Shown: positions 29,801 to 37,362 of the stretch, piece by piece
Layout of the letters: each line of letters begins with the position of its first letter
How positions within the stretch are numbered: position 1 is the first letter of the stretch
DNA from: CADEED01 sp020442965
GTDB lineage: Bacteria; Pseudomonadota; Gammaproteobacteria; Steroidobacterales; Steroidobacteraceae
Length of the DNA: 64,000 nucleotides
NCBI GenBank assembly: GCA_041395525.1
Contig: JAWLAH010000015.1
Coordinates: forward strand, 4,579-68,578
Reading direction: 5' to 3'
Made by a program: the position numbers and the translations under genes
The notes under the pieces: generated by a model
The model's input: the letters and a program-made list of their open reading frames with translations, nothing else
Databases searched by the model: none
Told to the model about the DNA's origin: nothing

Positions 29801-31366
29801 TCATCTTATCTGGCGTTCCGCGCCAGCAAGCAGAGCCGGCCGGCCACTCTGTACGCGGGTTCGAACGACGGCATGTTGCACGCATTCGACGCTGATACCG
29901 GCGACGAGCGCTGGGCGTTCATTCCCGGGGCAGTGTTCCGCAATCTTCACAATCTGACCAACCCTACCTACTCGCATCAGTACTTTGTCGATGGCGCTGC
30001 CACCGACGGTGACGCGTTTGTCGGCGGTAGCTGGAAAACCTATCTGGTATCCGGTCTCAACGCGGGTGGCCAGTCGGTGTTTGCACTCGATATCACCGAT
30101 CCCAGCGCTTCGTCGGAAGCCAACGCTGCCAGCAAGTTCCGCTGGGAATTCAGCGATGCCGACGACGCCGACATGGGCTACAGCTACAGCCGTCCCGCGA
30201 TCGCTCGCATGGCCAACGGCGACTGGGTTGCGATCTTCGGCAATGGCTATAACAACACGGTCACCGACGGCTCGGTCAGCACGACGGGCAATGCCGTGCT
30301 GTACGTGGTGCGACTCTCCGATGGACAGTTGCTGCGCAAGATCGACACCGGCGTCGGCGTGGCCCAGGACCCTTACGCCATCGGTCGCCCGAACGGCCTC
30401 TCCACGGTCGGCGTGGTCGATGCCAACCAGGACGCCATCGCTGACTACGCCTACGCGGGCGATCTGTTCGGCAATCTATGGAAGTTTGATCTGACGAGTG
30501 GTACGCCAAGCAGCTGGGATGTCGCCTATCGCGTGGGCCCGTCCAAGCTTCCCCTGTTCGTTGCACGGGATGCCAACGGTTTGCGACAGGCCATTACCGC
30601 CCGCCCGGTCGTCGGCCGCGGCCCCGGTGGCGACGGCTTGATGGTGCTCTTTGGTACCGGCAAATTTCTCGAGGCGCGCGACCGCATCCCGACGAATCTG
30701 CAGATGAACACGTTCTACGGCTTGCTCGACAAGAACACCGGCGCGGGGGCCACCGACATCATCATCAATCGCGGTCAGCTGCTGCAGCAGAGCATCACCA
30801 GCGAGCGGATCGTGACCGTAACGGACGATGGCCCGCCCGTTAAGACCGTCAATGCCAAAATACGCGTGACGAGTCAGAACCCGATCGTCACGGAACGCGG
30901 CTGGTTCATGGATATGGAATCGCCCGATCTTGGATTCCAGGGGGAGATGATCCCCAGCAATCCGTTCCTGCGCAACAAGCGCGTGAACTTCACGACGCTC
31001 ATTCCGGATCCGGATCCGTGTACCTACGGTGGCTCGAGCTGGCTCATGAACCTCGATATGTTCTCGGGTGCCCGTATCGACACCTCGCCGTTCGATCTGA
31101 ATCAGGACGGTGACTTCAACTCCGAGGACAAGGTACCGCCTGACAGCGTTCCGTCCAACGATGGCGGCGGTGGCGGCAGCGGCGACGTGGCAGTCAGCGG
31201 CCTGCAGATCGGCGAAGGTATCGTGGCGCAGGGTATTGTCGTCGGCGATCCATCTCGCGATCGCGATCTGATCATCGCGCCCGACAGCTTCGGCAACGTC
31301 AATGCGATTCCGGCGTGGCCGGGTCCGGGCGTCTACGGCCGCCAGTCGTGGCGACAATTGCGGTAA
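26900..31366 (+). CDS. pilY1: PilY1-like pilus tip adhesin (operon copy 2), non-MIDAS head
   Basis: The ATG at 26900 gives 1488 residues with a signal peptide (TGLLAAFAALTALALQATPG). The N-terminal head lacks the DxSxS metal site of vWA-type PilY1 proteins and has LVVGRDHKLYYEAYNDASDL and DLNGDGILDVGF, a second known PilY1 style. The middle holds Asp-rich calcium-type loops (DLNNDDTPQTAEWDADNN). The C-terminal propeller is very like that of copy 1: YAGSNDGMLHAFD, SDADDADMGYSYSRP, and DANQDAIADYAYAGDLFGN from residue 1174. A Gly/Ser-rich linker (GGGGGSGD) precedes the last segment, and the protein ends GRQSWRQLR. It should cap the pilus and bind surfaces, with calcium tuning retraction as known for PilY1 propellers. 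Confidence 0.92.
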   Translation: MTLKTFPRTGLLAAFAALTALALQATPGVNAATPVPPKPPGGTLGLAGKPLFLNDSVAPLNMLVVGRDHKLYYEAYNDASDLNGDGILDVGFKPSITYYGLFDSAKCYNYGAGGFVPTALAGPANTCTGQWSGNFMNYVTTARIDALRKVLYGGSRRTDTDTVTILQRTHIPQDAHSWGKEYESIARDGYDITQYTPLAMPTPGSRHLIANTTRLNDPNQLPLMRVLLNRNARIWNWVSKERPVAEDSIDTLGNGQVPTDYTVRVQVCLPGLLEVNCQQYPHGNYKPVGLLQEHGANDKMLFGLLTGSYAKNTRGGVLRKAVGTISDEIDATDGTFKPLVGIIRNLDQLRTTGFGGSYEYSCGWVTTGAINRFGGNGQCNMWGNPIGEMMYETLRYFAGQGAPTAAFDYGGGSVDATLGLTKGNWQDPYTTYPSCSKPFETVISDINPSYDTDEVPGTAFNDVGSTAPADDLGGFNAATEAQAIWDTEFGAGAVGNYFIGQSGGIADGAPTAKTVTGFANIRGLAPEEPTKMGGYYSASAAFYGLKNDLNPAAAGAQKLRTFAVALASPLPKIEIPVNGHKITLVPFAKTVWGAWPVGSNVTPNGPFQPTNQIVDFYVESITPTSGSFRVNFEDVEQGADHDMDAIVRYDYVVNADNTVDISLTSEYAAGGYVQHLGYVISGTTADGTYLEVRDADTNPNRNPGNSWDVAYALDTPPLVPTAAQVADGGHLPFSATRTFSPGTSGAASLLKDPLWYAAKFGGFNDLNNDDTPQTAEWDADNNGVPDNYFLVTNALTLKDQLATAFDSIQKYAGSASAASVNTASISSSSKVYQSLFNTGDWSGDIKAYPFQADGTIGSVVWKTSEHVPAPGARKLFTVNSAGVATPLQWAAIGAFRQAELDPLADGRGADRLDYLRGERTYEQRNSGTTGASFRNRALDNVLGDFVSSAPAYVAEPDGRFGNVIPEASSYLAFRASKQSRPATLYAGSNDGMLHAFDADTGDERWAFIPGAVFRNLHNLTNPTYSHQYFVDGAATDGDAFVGGSWKTYLVSGLNAGGQSVFALDITDPSASSEANAASKFRWEFSDADDADMGYSYSRPAIARMANGDWVAIFGNGYNNTVTDGSVSTTGNAVLYVVRLSDGQLLRKIDTGVGVAQDPYAIGRPNGLSTVGVVDANQDAIADYAYAGDLFGNLWKFDLTSGTPSSWDVAYRVGPSKLPLFVARDANGLRQAITARPVVGRGPGGDGLMVLFGTGKFLEARDRIPTNLQMNTFYGLLDKNTGAGATDIIINRGQLLQQSITSERIVTVTDDGPPVKTVNAKIRVTSQNPIVTERGWFMDMESPDLGFQGEMIPSNPFLRNKRVNFTTLIPDPDPCTYGGSSWLMNLDMFSGARIDTSPFDLNQDGDFNSEDKVPPDSVPSNDGGGGGSGDVAVSGLQIGEGIVAQGIVVGDPSRDRDLIIAPDSFGNVNAIPAWPGPGVYGRQSWRQLR

Positions 31367-31380
31367 TCAGGACAACCAAT

Positions 31381-31821
31381 ATGAGTACGCGTAACAGACA
31401 ACTCGGCATCACCTTGATGGAGCTGCTGATCGTCATGGTGATCGTCGGCATCCTCGCGGCCATCGCGATACCGAGTTATCGGGCCTACATGGTGCGCACG
31501 AACCGCACCGATGCAAAGGTCGAGCTGCAAAACCAGGTCAATCGCCTGGAACGCTGCTTTACGCGTACGAACAACTACTTCAACGCCCTTTGCCTGCAGG
31601 ATGCCGGCGGCGCCAACATCTATCCAATTACGGTCAAGGACACCTACTCCATCACCATGGCCGACATCGGCAACGGCAACTATCGGCTCGATGCCGTCCC
31701 GCAGGGGCCACAGGCGACCGATGACACGCAATGCGCCACATTCGGCATCGACAATCTCGGCAACCGCACGGTTACGGGCACTGACACGGGCACGGCCGAA
31801 GCGAGCTGCTGGAGTCGTTAG
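31381..31821 (+). CDS. pilE: Type IV pilin PilE (operon copy 2)
   Basis: A 146-residue pilin: the leader MSTRNRQLG is followed by ITLMELLIVMVIVGILAAIA with Glu5. The body resembles the pilin at 23584 (RLERCFTRTNNYF, IDNLGNRTVTG, EASCWSR). The ATG at 31381 gives the normal short leader; the open frame upstream belongs to the end of pilY1. The stop overlaps the end of the convergent racemase-like gene by 4 bases. Confidence 0.92.
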   Translation: MSTRNRQLGITLMELLIVMVIVGILAAIAIPSYRAYMVRTNRTDAKVELQNQVNRLERCFTRTNNYFNALCLQDAGGANIYPITVKDTYSITMADIGNGNYRLDAVPQGPQATDDTQCATFGIDNLGNRTVTGTDTGTAEASCWSR

Positions 31822-32567
31822 AACTCTTCCAGCAGCCGCCCGAAGCCGTAGACCTTGTCGATAATCTGGTTGGCACGCAACGCGTGCCACCAGGTCGCGG
31901 TGTTGATCGCGATCACCGGTTTTCCAAGCCACCGCTCGGCGTCAGCCGCCAGGCGGATCATCGAAAGATTGGTCCCGACCTGCAGAATGGCATCGACGTC
32001 GGGGCCATCGAGCTCCGCCAGGACTTGCCGCAAGCGAGACTCCGGCACCTCGGCAATCGCGGTCCATGATGGGCACTGCAGACAAACGTCGCGTACGACC
32101 GTAAAGCCACTCTCCTCAAAGTACCTTTTCACTTCGGCATTTGCCACCGGGTAGTAAGGCGAGAGGAATGCGATCCGCTTGATGCCGCCGTAGGCTTTGA
32201 ATGCAGCCGTGCACGAATGTGCGCCGATCGAAATGCCGACGCCCGCCTCTTTCTCGATCTTGCGTTGAAACTTGTCAGCGCCCGCGACTCCGCCGTAGAA
32301 CGTCACGGCGGACATGCCCATCACCAGGTAATCAGGCTCGCAGGTCATGACGCTGCGCACCGCGTCGATCACGCCCTCGGAAATTTTCGTCGTGCCGGCG
32401 AGAAACGTTTCGTTGCTGATAGCCTTGGAGTTCGGCGTGAATATGCGGCTGTAATGACTCGTCACACCCGCCACCCCAAGCGCGGCGAAATCGGGCTGCA
32501 CGATGGTGTTGGTCGACGGGCCCAACACACCGAACTTGCGGCGCCATGCCTGCACGTCTTTACTCAT
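31818..32567 (-). CDS. Asp/Glu racemase-fold protein (maleate isomerase/arylmalonate decarboxylase group) lacking the usual Cys pair
   Basis: The ATG at 32567, with AGGAG before it, gives 249 residues. RKFGVLGPSTNTIVQPD is the N-terminal signature of the maleate isomerase/arylmalonate decarboxylase group. VMGMSAVTFYGG (83-94) and ILQVGTNLSM (194-203) occupy the places of the two active-site loops, where family enzymes carry one or two Cys (for example SCTN in the second loop). Here these positions are Gly/Met and Gly198. Cys76 and Cys160-165 lie elsewhere. The fold is clear. Two-base racemase chemistry is unlikely, and the real reaction is unknown. Confidence 0.8.
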   Translation of the reverse strand: MSKDVQAWRRKFGVLGPSTNTIVQPDFAALGVAGVTSHYSRIFTPNSKAISNETFLAGTTKISEGVIDAVRSVMTCEPDYLVMGMSAVTFYGGVAGADKFQRKIEKEAGVGISIGAHSCTAAFKAYGGIKRIAFLSPYYPVANAEVKRYFEESGFTVVRDVCLQCPSWTAIAEVPESRLRQVLAELDGPDVDAILQVGTNLSMIRLAADAERWLGKPVIAINTATWWHALRANQIIDKVYGFGRLLEEF

Positions 32568-32676
32568 AGCATCTGCTCCTGATCCGTAATGCGATGTGAC
32601 GACCAATCGCCATTGTGCGCCACTACACCAAAAAGGCGATTTGCGTCGACAACCGATGCGCGGCCACACTGGCAAG

Positions 32677-33708
32677 ATGACAGCGACACAGGACTGGCCT
32701 CGCAGACGGCTGCTACCCATCGGCATTGCAACGGTACTGGCCGCGGCAATCGCCGCGGCCTGCAGCGGCCCGCCACAAGCGGTTGCTCGCAGTCCCAATG
32801 CCGCCGGGCAGACTATCAAGATTGCCACCTGGAATCTCGAGTGGCTGATCGCACCAGAGGCCTTTCGCCCGCTGGCACAGACCTGTCTGCCGAGAGACTC
32901 GACCGATCGGCCACACGGACGGTTTATTCCCTGCGATGTCGCCAAGGACTTCAACCGCAGTCGCGAGGATTTCAATGCGCTGGCACGCTATGCGCGCCAG
33001 CTCGACGCTGACGTCATCGCGTTTCAGGAGGTCGATGGCGAGGCCGCGGCACGGCTGGTGTTCCGCAACTATAATTTCTGCCTCACCGGGCGCAGCGCCG
33101 TTCAAAACACGGGTTTCGCGATACGTCGCGGGATACCGCATCGTTGCAATGCCGACGTGCGCGATCTGTCGCTGCACGACGTGGTGCGTCGCGGCGCGTG
33201 GGTCACGCTCTTCCCCGACACGCCGCGTGAATTGCAGCTCCTGTCCGTGCACCTCAAGTCCGGCTGCGCGCGCAAACCGCTCAGCAGCATGGACCGAGCC
33301 TGCAGTACATTGGCTCGCCAGGTGATGCCGCTCGAAACCTGGATCGACGCGCGCGCGAGTGCGGGACAAGCATTCGCTGTACTGGGCGACTTCAACCGCG
33401 ACTTGCAGCGCGAACCGGCACCGCGTGCGGCACCGGAGTTAGCGGTCACGTCCTTGTGGGCAGCGATCGACGACGGGGAACCCGCCGGCGCCGATCTCAT
33501 CAATGCGGCCGACGGCGAACGATTTGTCAATTGTTCACCGAGTCAGGCATTCAGCGGCTACATCGACTACATAGTATTGGGCGAATCGCTCGCGCAGCGT
33601 CGCGTTGCGGGATCGTTCGAGCGCGTCACTTACAGCGCACTCGATGCGACGCGTCGCAAGTTGTCCGATCACTGTCCTGTGGCTATCCGCTTGACGATGG
33701 CGCGTTAA
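32677..33708 (+). CDS. Endonuclease/exonuclease/phosphatase-fold lipoprotein
   Basis: The ATG at 32677 gives 343 residues with a probable lipoprotein signal (LLPIGIATVLAAAIAAAC; the Cys would carry lipid). The EEP fold is shown by IATWNLEW, IAFQEVDGE, LLSVHLKSGC, VLGDFNRD and a final SDHCPVAI, supplying the Asn, Glu, His, Asp/Asn and Asp-His metal and catalytic residues. Four Cys in the middle may form disulfides, fitting an extracytoplasmic site. It could be a secreted nuclease or a phosphodiesterase on another substrate. The frame is open further upstream but without a signal sequence. Confidence 0.85.
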   Translation: MTATQDWPRRRLLPIGIATVLAAAIAAACSGPPQAVARSPNAAGQTIKIATWNLEWLIAPEAFRPLAQTCLPRDSTDRPHGRFIPCDVAKDFNRSREDFNALARYARQLDADVIAFQEVDGEAAARLVFRNYNFCLTGRSAVQNTGFAIRRGIPHRCNADVRDLSLHDVVRRGAWVTLFPDTPRELQLLSVHLKSGCARKPLSSMDRACSTLARQVMPLETWIDARASAGQAFAVLGDFNRDLQREPAPRAAPELAVTSLWAAIDDGEPAGADLINAADGERFVNCSPSQAFSGYIDYIVLGESLAQRRVAGSFERVTYSALDATRRKLSDHCPVAIRLTMAR

Positions 33709-33770
33709 GTTTAGTCGGGCGCACGTTCACTTGCGGCTAGGCATAATGGCGCCGAGGGATCGAAGTCTAA

Positions 33771-34079
33771 ATGAAATCAACCAAAGTGCCTGGACCGAGT
33801 GCGGCCGAGAGACGCCTACATACGCGTCACCGGGCGCGCACCACTGTCTACATCACGACACCACGCGGTCAGAAGCGTCTGTGCAAGGCTATCAACCTGT
33901 CTGCCACCGGCGTGTTCGTCGAAACTACCAACCTCGGCCTGCGCAAAGGTCAGCAGGTTGAATTGGCGTTCGCGATCAACCTGGGCACGGTGACCAAGCT
34001 GCACCGTCGCACTGCTGTGGTCGCGCATGTCTCCCAAGGCGGTACCGGATTGATGATGGACGCATTCGCCGCAAGCTAG
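33771..34079 (+). CDS. PilZ-domain protein (c-di-GMP receptor type)
   Basis: A single-domain protein of 102 residues. RRLHTRHRA near residue 14 supplies the RxxxR c-di-GMP binding motif, and NLSATGVFVET supplies the second (D/N)xSxxG motif, so binding should be intact. Single-domain PilZ proteins can act on type IV pili or flagella. The convergent neighbour is an EAL protein, and the pilin operons are nearby. GAGGGA sits 11 bases upstream of the ATG, a slightly long spacing. Confidence 0.88.
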   Translation: MKSTKVPGPSAAERRLHTRHRARTTVYITTPRGQKRLCKAINLSATGVFVETTNLGLRKGQQVELAFAINLGTVTKLHRRTAVVAHVSQGGTGLMMDAFAAS

Positions 34080-34089
34080 CGCTGCCGAA

Positions 34090-35421
34090 TCAAGCGGCCG
34101 TGCTACCCGGCAGCAGGTCCTGCAAAGGTTTGAGTGGCGCTGTCTTGAAGCTCTGAATAAAGTCGACGCCGAGCGCCGCGAGCCAGGTATGCAGATCGCC
34201 GCTGTCAACGCGCTTGGCGGCCGTCTGCAGTCCCATCACCTTGACCGCCTGAACCAGACCCACCGTCTTGGCCTGCGACAATCGATTCTCGAGCGCGCTC
34301 GAGGTCAGGATGGGATCGAGTTTCACGAGCCGAATCGCGGGCGATTGCAATATCGGCAGATCGATGCCGCCCAACGTGAGGTTGTCAACGGTCACCGGCA
34401 CGCCGGCGCGGAAGAAGATCTCGCAGGCTTTGTTCACTTGCTCGGGATGCGTGCGGCAGACGCTCTCGTCTACTTCAAAGCCGACGAGCGCCGGTGGCAA
34501 GTTCGCTTTCTTGATGCAGGTTTCAACGAAACTCAGGAAATGGGATTCGCACAAGGCGGTCGCTGAGAGGTTGACCGAAAATGTTGGCGCGTCGCGCTTC
34601 CAGACGACTGGGTTGCGATGCAACCAGGTGACCAACTGGCCGATCACGCGGCGATCGATCATCGACGTGAGACCGTGGCCATCCGCGGTCTGCAACAACT
34701 GGCCGGGCGAGTGTTCTGCACCGTCGGCGCGGTGCCGCAGCAGGACTTCGAATCGTCGACTGGCTTCGGCCGTGCGCAAGCGCACTAACTGCTGCACATA
34801 AAGGACCATTTCTTGATCGCGGATCTGCGAGTACACCTCGTCCAGGGACACTTCGCGTTCGGGCGCAGTGGGCCGAGCAGATGCGACCACACTGGCAGCC
34901 GCAGCCGCTACATGCGCCTGCGCGAGCGCTTCTCCGATCGTGGCCAGCAATTTGCGCACCGACGGCGTCAGAAACCGCACCGCAGCATCATCGTCCGCGG
35001 CATCAAAGCTCTCGCTTGCCAGCAGCGCGATGCCCCGTAGCGCGAGCTCTGGATCGCGGATGGCGAGCAGCACGGCCCCCGTCTCACCCTCACAGGCGAC
35101 CAGACGGGACTCGAGCTTCGTGCTCAGCACGAAAGCGTCCAGCGCGTCGGCCAACGCGTTCTGACAATCGATCGCCAGATGCGCAGCGCTGCTCGCGAGC
35201 ACTTCGCCCCGGCCGTCGTATAGAGCGAGCGCCTGCAAACGCGCGTGCGGCAAGGTGTGAGTGAGTTTGTCGAGCCATGCGGTGGCCTCCGCTGCGAGAT
35301 CGGGACGCGCCAGATCGACCGCGGACGCCACAACCGCTGCACCCGCAGGCGCAATTGGCGTGGCACCTGGACTGCGAGGGGCCGCCGTGGTGCTCGTGTC
35401 TGATTTTCTGGCTTGGCTCAC
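34090..35421 (-). CDS. EAL-domain protein with partly degenerate motifs
   Basis: The GTG at 35421 gives 443 residues. Residues 1-200 form an unassigned region with a possible roadblock- or GAF-like part (LQALALYDGRGEVLASSAA). The EAL domain occupies about 205-435. It has FEVLLRHR where EALLRW is usual, FSVNLSATAL, GFEVDESVC for ELTES, VDNLTLGG for DDFGTG and VKLDP for LKID. Several metal ligands and the DDFGTG loop are lost, so it is probably a c-di-GMP binder or protein-interaction domain and not a phosphodiesterase. The frame stays open upstream of the GTG into a nucleotidyltransferase remnant, so the start is uncertain. It converges on the PilZ gene. Confidence 0.78.
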   Translation of the reverse strand: MSQARKSDTSTTAAPRSPGATPIAPAGAAVVASAVDLARPDLAAEATAWLDKLTHTLPHARLQALALYDGRGEVLASSAAHLAIDCQNALADALDAFVLSTKLESRLVACEGETGAVLLAIRDPELALRGIALLASESFDAADDDAAVRFLTPSVRKLLATIGEALAQAHVAAAAASVVASARPTAPEREVSLDEVYSQIRDQEMVLYVQQLVRLRTAEASRRFEVLLRHRADGAEHSPGQLLQTADGHGLTSMIDRRVIGQLVTWLHRNPVVWKRDAPTFSVNLSATALCESHFLSFVETCIKKANLPPALVGFEVDESVCRTHPEQVNKACEIFFRAGVPVTVDNLTLGGIDLPILQSPAIRLVKLDPILTSSALENRLSQAKTVGLVQAVKVMGLQTAAKRVDSGDLHTWLAALGVDFIQSFKTAPLKPLQDLLPGSTAA

Positions 35422-35518
35422 AAATCCCCGATCAAAGTCATGGACAGTCTGGAGGCGCAGGGTTACAGAATCAGGATACCGCTGGCGTGATGGCGCTCGC
35501 GATCTGCCACAGATCGAT

Positions 35519-35708
35519 TTTACGTAATCAAGCAGTGCGAGGGCGGCTGCCGCATCAGCGATGAAATCCGCATCGGCCGTCACACCCGTCGCCAAATCGG
35601 GCGGCAGCACCACGTCCGGACAATCGGCCCAAAACGCCAGCGCCTGACCACCGACGAGTAACGCGTGGAGTGCGCAGATTCTCAGGAAAGGAGTCGAACT
35701 CTCCCTGC
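35519..35708 (-). pseudogene. Remnant of a nucleotidyltransferase-like gene
   Basis: Translated on the minus strand, this stretch reads LLVGGQALAFWADCPDVV followed by TADADFIADAAAALALLDYV. It resembles the start of nucleotidyltransferase-like proteins that often follow Phd-type antitoxins (VGGQAL plus a D(A/I)DF motif). There is no start codon in frame with the upstream antitoxin end and no downstream domain: the frame runs into the EAL protein. It appears to be a truncated leftover of a toxin-antitoxin-like or mobile module. Confidence 0.45.
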
Positions 35709-35714
35709 CCTTGG

Positions 35715-35870
35715 CTAAGATCGTACGGTGGCCTGCAGCACACGCGGCGAGAGAACGATCGCAAGCACCCGACCATGCTGCGTGATTCCGACAGAACCCA
35801 GCATTTGCACGTCGTGGAGCAGACCGCCGAAATTGTTATTCGCGTCTGTGGCGGATATTGGCTTGGCCAT
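35715..35870 (-). CDS. Short Phd/YefM-type antitoxin-like protein
   Basis: Fifty-one residues beginning MAKPISATDANNNFGGLL, the standard N-terminal DNA-binding start of Phd/YefM antitoxins, then GITQHGRVLAIVLSPRVL. Full antitoxins have a further 20-40 residues that neutralise the toxin; these are missing here. No toxin gene follows, only a nucleotidyltransferase-like remnant. It may still bind DNA as an orphan or may be decaying. The frame is open upstream of this ATG, but the family start fits 35870. No clear ribosome site is seen. Confidence 0.6.
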   Translation of the reverse strand: MAKPISATDANNNFGGLLHDVQMLGSVGITQHGRVLAIVLSPRVLQATVRS

Positions 35871-35996
35871 ATTGGCTATTTCAGCGATTGAGTCCGGAAC
35901 TCGTAATCCGGCGGTTGCTGCTGGCGCCGCCAAATCTGCCGGCGAGCGCGGTGGTAGAGTGGCCGTCACTTCTCAAGCCTGCGAGGACTGCCCAGC

Positions 35997-36356
35997 ATGC
36001 ACATCACCCGCGCGACTGAACGACCCTATCAGGACGCCGGTGCGCCCGGTATCGAACGCGGGCGGATTTGGGGCGCCGCCCTGCCTGGACGTGGTACCGC
36101 GAGCACGGCGCCCGCCGGCGTCGGCCACGGCGTTGCGATCGAGTTTTGCCGCATGATGAAAAACTCGCTGTATGCGCGACATCCGCATGCATCGTGGGAA
36201 CAGATGTTCGTCGTGACGGGTAGCCTGGCAGTCGACGGCGTGGAGTTGGCGGCTGGCGATTTCGCGTTCACTGAACCGGGCGAGTGGCACGAAGTGCGCG
36301 CGCTCGAAGATTCGGTTGTGTTACTCAGCTTTGGGCAGGCGCCCGTAGTTAGTTAG
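35997..36356 (+). CDS. Small single-domain cupin protein
   Basis: A 119-residue cupin. HPHASWEQMFVVTGSL is a variant of cupin motif 1 (HxH...E) and ELAAGDFAFTEPGEWHEV of motif 2 (PxxxxH), so the metal site residues appear present (His, His, Glu, His). The function of small cupins is varied and cannot be assigned here. The gene stands alone between the antitoxin remnant, which it diverges from, and the tRNA. Confidence 0.8.
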   Translation: MHITRATERPYQDAGAPGIERGRIWGAALPGRGTASTAPAGVGHGVAIEFCRMMKNSLYARHPHASWEQMFVVTGSLAVDGVELAAGDFAFTEPGEWHEVRALEDSVVLLSFGQAPVVS

Positions 36357-36549
36357 GCGGGCACCAACACAGGGATGGCTCTGTAACTGGCAGCCCTGTT
36401 CATCTTGTTGGCTACCCGATTGAATGGGACCCATTCATATTCGATAGTCGTTCGCGGTCAAGTGACTCACCGCGTGCCCGCCGTCGATGCGTTCCACCTC
36501 ACGACCCACCTTCTCATGGGTCTCGGCCGACGTACCTAATTGACTTTAT

Positions 36550-36625
<76 letters not shown>

Positions 36626-36705
36626 CTTGTCAAAGCCTTGAGCGGGATTGTAGGGCGAGCGATCACGCGATGCCACGTGCATCGCAGGACAAAACCGGGA
36701 GTCGC

Positions 36706-37353
36706 TCAACCGACCGCAGCGGTTTGCGTGCTCGGGCACGGCTTGATCTCAAGCTGACCACCATCGGACGAGGGGAAGGAGCCGGGTGTCAGCTCCGGCG
36801 ATTCGCTGCGCAGCTCGATATCGAGCCAGGTCACCTGACCTTCACGCTCGCGTGGTACGATCTGCGCCTCGACGCCCTGCTTGCTGACGCGTTGCGCTTG
36901 AGCGCCCGCGCGCTGCGCATCGCTGAATACGCCGAGCGAAATGCGCCGACCAAACTCGGGGTCCGTGACGGCTGATGCATCGCTCACACCGCCGCGCGCC
37001 AGTCGTGCCAGCAACTGCCGCTCCGCCGCCTGCGTCTTGGGGCTGTCCAGGTAAACCCAGTATCCATCGACGACTTGCCCAGGTGCTTGTCGCTGCGCGG
37101 GCGTATAACCACTGTCGACGAGAATTTGCGATGCTCGCTCGGCACTTGCGGGCGCAGCAAAGGGCCCCAGCGTCACACACCGCCGCGCAGTCGCCGCGCT
37201 GGTCGGGGTTGTCTCACCCGCGAGCTGCAACCGCCGCGCCTTGGGTGCTGGCGTACCGATCGAGTCCGCCGGTACCGCTCGCAGCCAATTCGCCCAGGCA
37301 AAGAACAGCAAGTTAGCGATCAACAGCGAAATGAACAGGAGACGCAATTTCAT
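36706..37353 (-). CDS. SPOR-domain membrane protein
   Basis: A 215-residue protein with one N-terminal membrane span (residues 4-24) and a periplasmic part. Near residues 138-180, ISLGVFSDAQRAGAQAQRV and EAQIVPRER form a SPOR fold, which binds denuded peptidoglycan glycan strands at division sites. An earlier segment (CVTLGPFAAPASAERASQIL) looks like a second, weaker SPOR-like repeat. It follows coaX by 9 bases; birA-coaX-SPOR is a common gammaproteobacterial order. Confidence 0.88.
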   Translation of the reverse strand: MKLRLLFISLLIANLLFFAWANWLRAVPADSIGTPAPKARRLQLAGETTPTSAATARRCVTLGPFAAPASAERASQILVDSGYTPAQRQAPGQVVDGYWVYLDSPKTQAAERQLLARLARGGVSDASAVTDPEFGRRISLGVFSDAQRAGAQAQRVSKQGVEAQIVPREREGQVTWLDIELRSESPELTPGSFPSSDGGQLEIKPCPSTQTAAVG

Positions 37354-37362
37354 TGCGGCATT

